From IMG/VR virus record IMGVR_UViG_3300010389_000119, positions 1 through 25,523 of that record: DNA of 25,523 nucleotides, one strand, 5' to 3'. This document shows, one piece after another, positions 22,729-25,523 of this stretch (its first letter is position 1; every line of letters starts with the position of its first letter). Position numbers and translations under genes: made by a program. This DNA comes from a virus. The notes below the pieces were generated by a model. That model had not been told where the DNA came from and did not search any database. It saw nothing but the letters and a program-made list of their open reading frames with translations.

Positions 22729-22965
22729 ATGGATAACAATGAAAACACTCCCGAAAATATCGCATTAGAATCGTGGTCTAAAGCGGTCGAGCACGCAGAG
22801 CGTGCAGAAGAGCTCAGAGAAGACTTAATAAAACTCACCAATCACGTTCAGAAATCTATTAATAAAGAAAAAGCACTCGCGGGGTTCTGGCTCGCGTTAG
22901 GTGGGTTTGCAGAAGATGAGGCAGCTCATCGCCAACTAAAAATCCCGTTCATAAAAGAGAACTAA
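22729..22965 (+). CDS. Small acidic helical protein upstream of TerL
   Basis: I do not recognise this 78-aa protein. It is helical and acidic (ALESWSKAVEHAERAEELRE, KEKALAGFWLALGGFAEDEA). The ATG at 22729 has AAGGAGG 12 nt and AAGGA 5 nt upstream. It stops 2 nt before TerL, the usual place for a small terminase subunit, but no HTH is visible and a TerS-like gene exists at 18943. It may be a packaging accessory factor. Confidence 0.6.
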   Translation: MDNNENTPENIALESWSKAVEHAERAEELREDLIKLTNHVQKSINKEKALAGFWLALGGFAEDEAAHRQLKIPFIKEN

Positions 22966-22967
22966 TC

Positions 22968-24395
22968 ATGTCCAAGACCCTAAAACTTCCAGAAGACGCA
23001 GCGACTCGCGAGCGGCTTCTAGAAATCCTCGCGGATAGAAAAGAAGCTATCGCTTGGCGTTGCAACCTAGAAGAGTGCGATGGGTTACCTCACGCCGGAA
23101 GAGAATATCGCCACGCTCGCAGTAAGCAAAGACCTCCCTGGTCTACAGGAATCCCAACGGAGAACAAGGATATCAGAAGGTGGTATCTAAGAGGAGGAAG
23201 AGGTTCAGGGAAAACGTTTGCAGGCTCATTCGCTCTCAAGGAAATCATTTTATGGTACGGAGGCTCAGACGAAAACGGTGACCGCAGAGAGTACGGAATC
23301 GTCGGACCATCGTTCAAATATACAAAAGAAACACTCATGGAGGGTGGCAGCGGACTCATTAAAGCCTTCGGCGGAGAAAACGGAAAGCACATAAAAGATT
23401 ATAACAGAACAACAGGAACACTCACTCTCTCAAACGGAGCAGTAGTGTTCACCGCCGGAGCAGATAATAACGGTCAAGGAATCGAAGGAAAAAACCTATC
23501 AGCCATCTGGCTCGACGAAGTAGGTTTATGGTCTCTCCGACGTTGGAAATACACGTGGGAGCAAGCGATAAGGTTTGCAGTTAGAAAAGACCCAGCTCTC
23601 TTCATCATGACCGGAACACCAAAAGAAGGACACCCGTTCGTTAAGGAGTTAATAAACGACGAAAAGGTTTGCACGGTGGTGACATCGACAAAGGAGAACA
23701 CGGCTCTCCCGGAATCCGTTCGCCAAGAGTACGAAAGCCAGTATGCCGGAACAAGACTAGGTCGCCAAGAGCTAGAGGGAGAAGTTCTCTACGACGTTCC
23801 GGGAGCGTTATGGACTATCGCTCACATTGAAACAAATCGACTCCGAAAAGAAGACATCGACAAAGACGACCTCAAAAGAATATTCATCGGGTGGGACCCA
23901 GCAACAACAAGCACAGAAGGTAGTGACGAACACGGAATCATTATCGCGGGACAGTTAAACTCAGAACCGAAAGAGTTTGTAATCCTAGAAGACGGGTCCG
24001 GAAGGTATTCACCACTCGAAGCAGTTAGAAAAGTGATAGACCTCTACGAAACGTGGAACGCAGACATGGTAGTTGCAGAAACTAACAACGGAGGAGACAT
24101 GATAGAGGCTCTTCTTCGAACGGCTAGCTCAACAATACCATTCACGAAAGTAACCGCAACTCGAGGCAAAAGACTCAGGGCGGAACCAATCGCAGCTCTC
24201 TCGGAACAAGGAAGACTCAAAATCGGAGGAACCTTCCCGAAGCTAGAAGAACAGATGACAACATGGTCAGTAGAACAACCCGGTTCTCCCGACCGACTAG
24301 ACGCGATGGTGTGGGCAGTTACAGCATTACAAAAAAAGGCGGCGACATCAACGGCATTCGTCGGTAAACATCAAATCTCGTTAAGGAGTAAATAA
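22968..24395 (+). CDS. Terminase large subunit (TerL)
   Basis: This 475-aa packaging motor combines ATPase and nuclease. Walker A is RGGRGSGKTFAG (Lys82). Walker B is LSAIWLDEVGLW (Asp183-Glu184). The coupling motif TGTP lies about 30 residues on. The RNase H-like nuclease domain begins GWDPATTSTEGSDEHGIII, with VVAETNNGGDMI and SPDRLDAMVWAVTAL supplying the other acidic residues. The length is typical for siphophages. The portal follows after 4 nt. TerS is not adjacent. Confidence 0.95.
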   Translation: MSKTLKLPEDAATRERLLEILADRKEAIAWRCNLEECDGLPHAGREYRHARSKQRPPWSTGIPTENKDIRRWYLRGGRGSGKTFAGSFALKEIILWYGGSDENGDRREYGIVGPSFKYTKETLMEGGSGLIKAFGGENGKHIKDYNRTTGTLTLSNGAVVFTAGADNNGQGIEGKNLSAIWLDEVGLWSLRRWKYTWEQAIRFAVRKDPALFIMTGTPKEGHPFVKELINDEKVCTVVTSTKENTALPESVRQEYESQYAGTRLGRQELEGEVLYDVPGALWTIAHIETNRLRKEDIDKDDLKRIFIGWDPATTSTEGSDEHGIIIAGQLNSEPKEFVILEDGSGRYSPLEAVRKVIDLYETWNADMVVAETNNGGDMIEALLRTASSTIPFTKVTATRGKRLRAEPIAALSEQGRLKIGGTFPKLEEQMTTWSVEQPGSPDRLDAMVWAVTALQKKAATSTAFVGKHQISLRSK

Positions 24396-24399
24396 TAGC

Positions 24400-25523
24400 A
24401 TGGGTTTCCTAGACCGATTCTCAAATCAGAATCAAGAACAACGAGCGACAGAAATCGTTCAACCAAACGGGAAAGAATCTTCCACCATAGAACTCAAAGG
24501 TTTATGGGCATCAGCTCTCGGAGCACGCACAGAAGGTGCAGTAGAACTCAAAAAAATCCGTCCCGCAGCGGACGAAGCAATCAACATCAACAGCGTCGCC
24601 GCTCGGTGCATAGACATAATCGTAGACACTCTCTCGTCGATAGATTTGCAAGTTACTACAGCAGCCGGTGAACCGGTCGACCATTATCTCGAAAAACTAT
24701 TCAACGAGAAACCGAACGCCAGCACCTCAGCTCGTCTCTTCAAGAAATCCGTGTGGTATCGAATATACAATCACGGAGAAGCCATAATCATTCTCGACAG
24801 AGGAGCGTCTCGCGTTGACGAGCCAAAATCCGCGAATCTATTCTACGGCGACGTAAAAGTAAATCTAACAAAGCCAACTCCACAATCACCGCACGGAGAA
24901 ATCGGCTACTTCGAAATCAAACTCAGCAAAGACCAGTGGGTAAAGCTAGCTCCATCAGAGGTCGTGTGGCTAAGAGAGCCAGACCCGACAAATATCTGGA
25001 AATCCAGAGCACCGATGGAAGCCGCTCTCGAATCCATCGGATTAGCTCGAGCAGCTCGCGGTTGGCAAGCCGGACAACTATCAAACGGAGCCAATCCAGG
25101 CGGAATCGTTTACGTTGGCGACCCAGAATCTCCAGAAGACTACTTCCTCATGCGTGAAGAAGTAGAATCAGCATTAACCGGACCCAGCTCAGCCGGTCGC
25201 ATCGCCGCGATGGCAGGACCAACCGAACCCAAGTGGATTCCTACATCACTCAACGCTCAAGAAGTAGCATATCTGGAAACTCTCAAAATCACGGACGAGC
25301 AAATCGCTAACGCACTCGGTGTCCCTCTAGACCTAATCGGCGGAAATAGAACGTACGAAAACGTTTCCGAAGCGAGAAAGCTATTATGGGAACACACTCT
25401 CATTCCAAAGCTCGAAATCATAGCATCAGAAATCAACAGGCAAGTTCTCGCAGAGACGGAGTTGTTTGCATCGTTCGACCTCTCGACCGTTGACGCGTTG
25501 CAGGAAAATCAAAACGCTATCGC
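24400..25523 (+). CDS. Portal protein (N-terminal part of portal-MuF fusion; runs off the window end)
   Basis: This is the HK97-type portal, the dodecameric ring at the capsid vertex through which DNA is packaged and ejected. The ATG at 24400 follows TerL by 4 nt, with AAGGAG about 12 nt upstream. The frame stays open to the window end and continues at base 1 because 25469-25523 repeats 1-55. The first 356 residues are in this segment. Portal-like stretches include LGVPLDLIGG and the following E-A-R-K-LLWEHTLIPKLE, typical of the portal stem and wing regions. The position directly after TerL supports the call. The full polypeptide would be about 822 aa, roughly twice a normal HK97 portal, because a MuF-type domain is fused at the C-terminus. 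Portal identity is very likely; domain borders are approximate. Confidence 0.93.
   Translation, partial: MGFLDRFSNQNQEQRATEIVQPNGKESSTIELKGLWASALGARTEGAVELKKIRPAADEAININSVAARCIDIIVDTLSSIDLQVTTAAGEPVDHYLEKLFNEKPNASTSARLFKKSVWYRIYNHGEAIIILDRGASRVDEPKSANLFYGDVKVNLTKPTPQSPHGEIGYFEIKLSKDQWVKLAPSEVVWLREPDPTNIWKSRAPMEAALESIGLARAARGWQAGQLSNGANPGGIVYVGDPESPEDYFLMREEVESALTGPSSAGRIAAMAGPTEPKWIPTSLNAQEVAYLETLKITDEQIANALGVPLDLIGGNRTYENVSEARKLLWEHTLIPKLEIIASEINRQVLAETELFASFDLSTVDALQENQNAI
25469..25523. repeat. Right copy of 55-bp terminal direct repeat
   Basis: This is identical to bases 1-55 and lies inside the portal gene. A biological terminal repeat placed within the portal coding region and keeping the frame is unlikely, so I read it as assembly overlap. 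Confidence 0.93.

Overview
The window looks like one complete, circularly assembled genome of a small siphovirus (long non-contractile tail). Bases 1-55 are repeated exactly at 25469-25523, and the portal gene reads in frame across that join, so the unique length is about 25,468 bp. All genes I accept lie on the + strand. Mid-GC, A-rich coding strands, an endolysin with muramidase, M23 peptidase and LysM modules, and peptidoglycan-binding-like modules in the tail point to a Gram-positive host. Several proteins resemble families I know from actinobacterial phages, but the host is an inference. I see no integrase, repressor, tRNA, CRISPR array, DNA polymerase or helicase.

Layout in circular order: TerL (22968), a portal-MuF fusion crossing the join (24400 to 1400), prohead protease with acidic tail (1403), two small membrane proteins (2330, 2559), HK97-fold major capsid protein (2966) and a terminator. 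Next come the head-tail joining genes (4102-5882), a major tail protein carrying a C-terminal PASTA-like domain (5950), tail chaperones expressed through a -1 frameshift (6817-7427), tape measure (7435), distal tail proteins and a large tail-tip protein with an N-terminal array of identical 75-bp repeats (10413). A strong terminator closes the late block.

From 12870 the early/accessory region starts: a PD-(D/E)XK-like nuclease overlapping a sigma-70-family factor, a winged-helix replication-initiator-like protein, small unknown and zinc-ribbon-like proteins, two tandem ParB-domain/DNA-methyltransferase paralogues, and a TerS-like protein. Then come two short transcription units, each bounded by a repeated promoter-leader and a repeated UUCG-loop terminator, followed by a holin candidate, the endolysin, a small acidic protein and TerL.

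The most interesting system-level signal is the combination of a phage sigma factor with five copies of one promoter/leader motif (about 12880, 14285, 15150, 19745, 20210). One copy precedes the sigma operon itself; two head exchangeable-looking cassettes. A second whole-genome signal is that four tetranucleotide palindromes (GATC, GGCC, GCGC, AATT) could not be found anywhere by eye, while others are common. This suggests restriction-site avoidance alongside the two methyltransferases.
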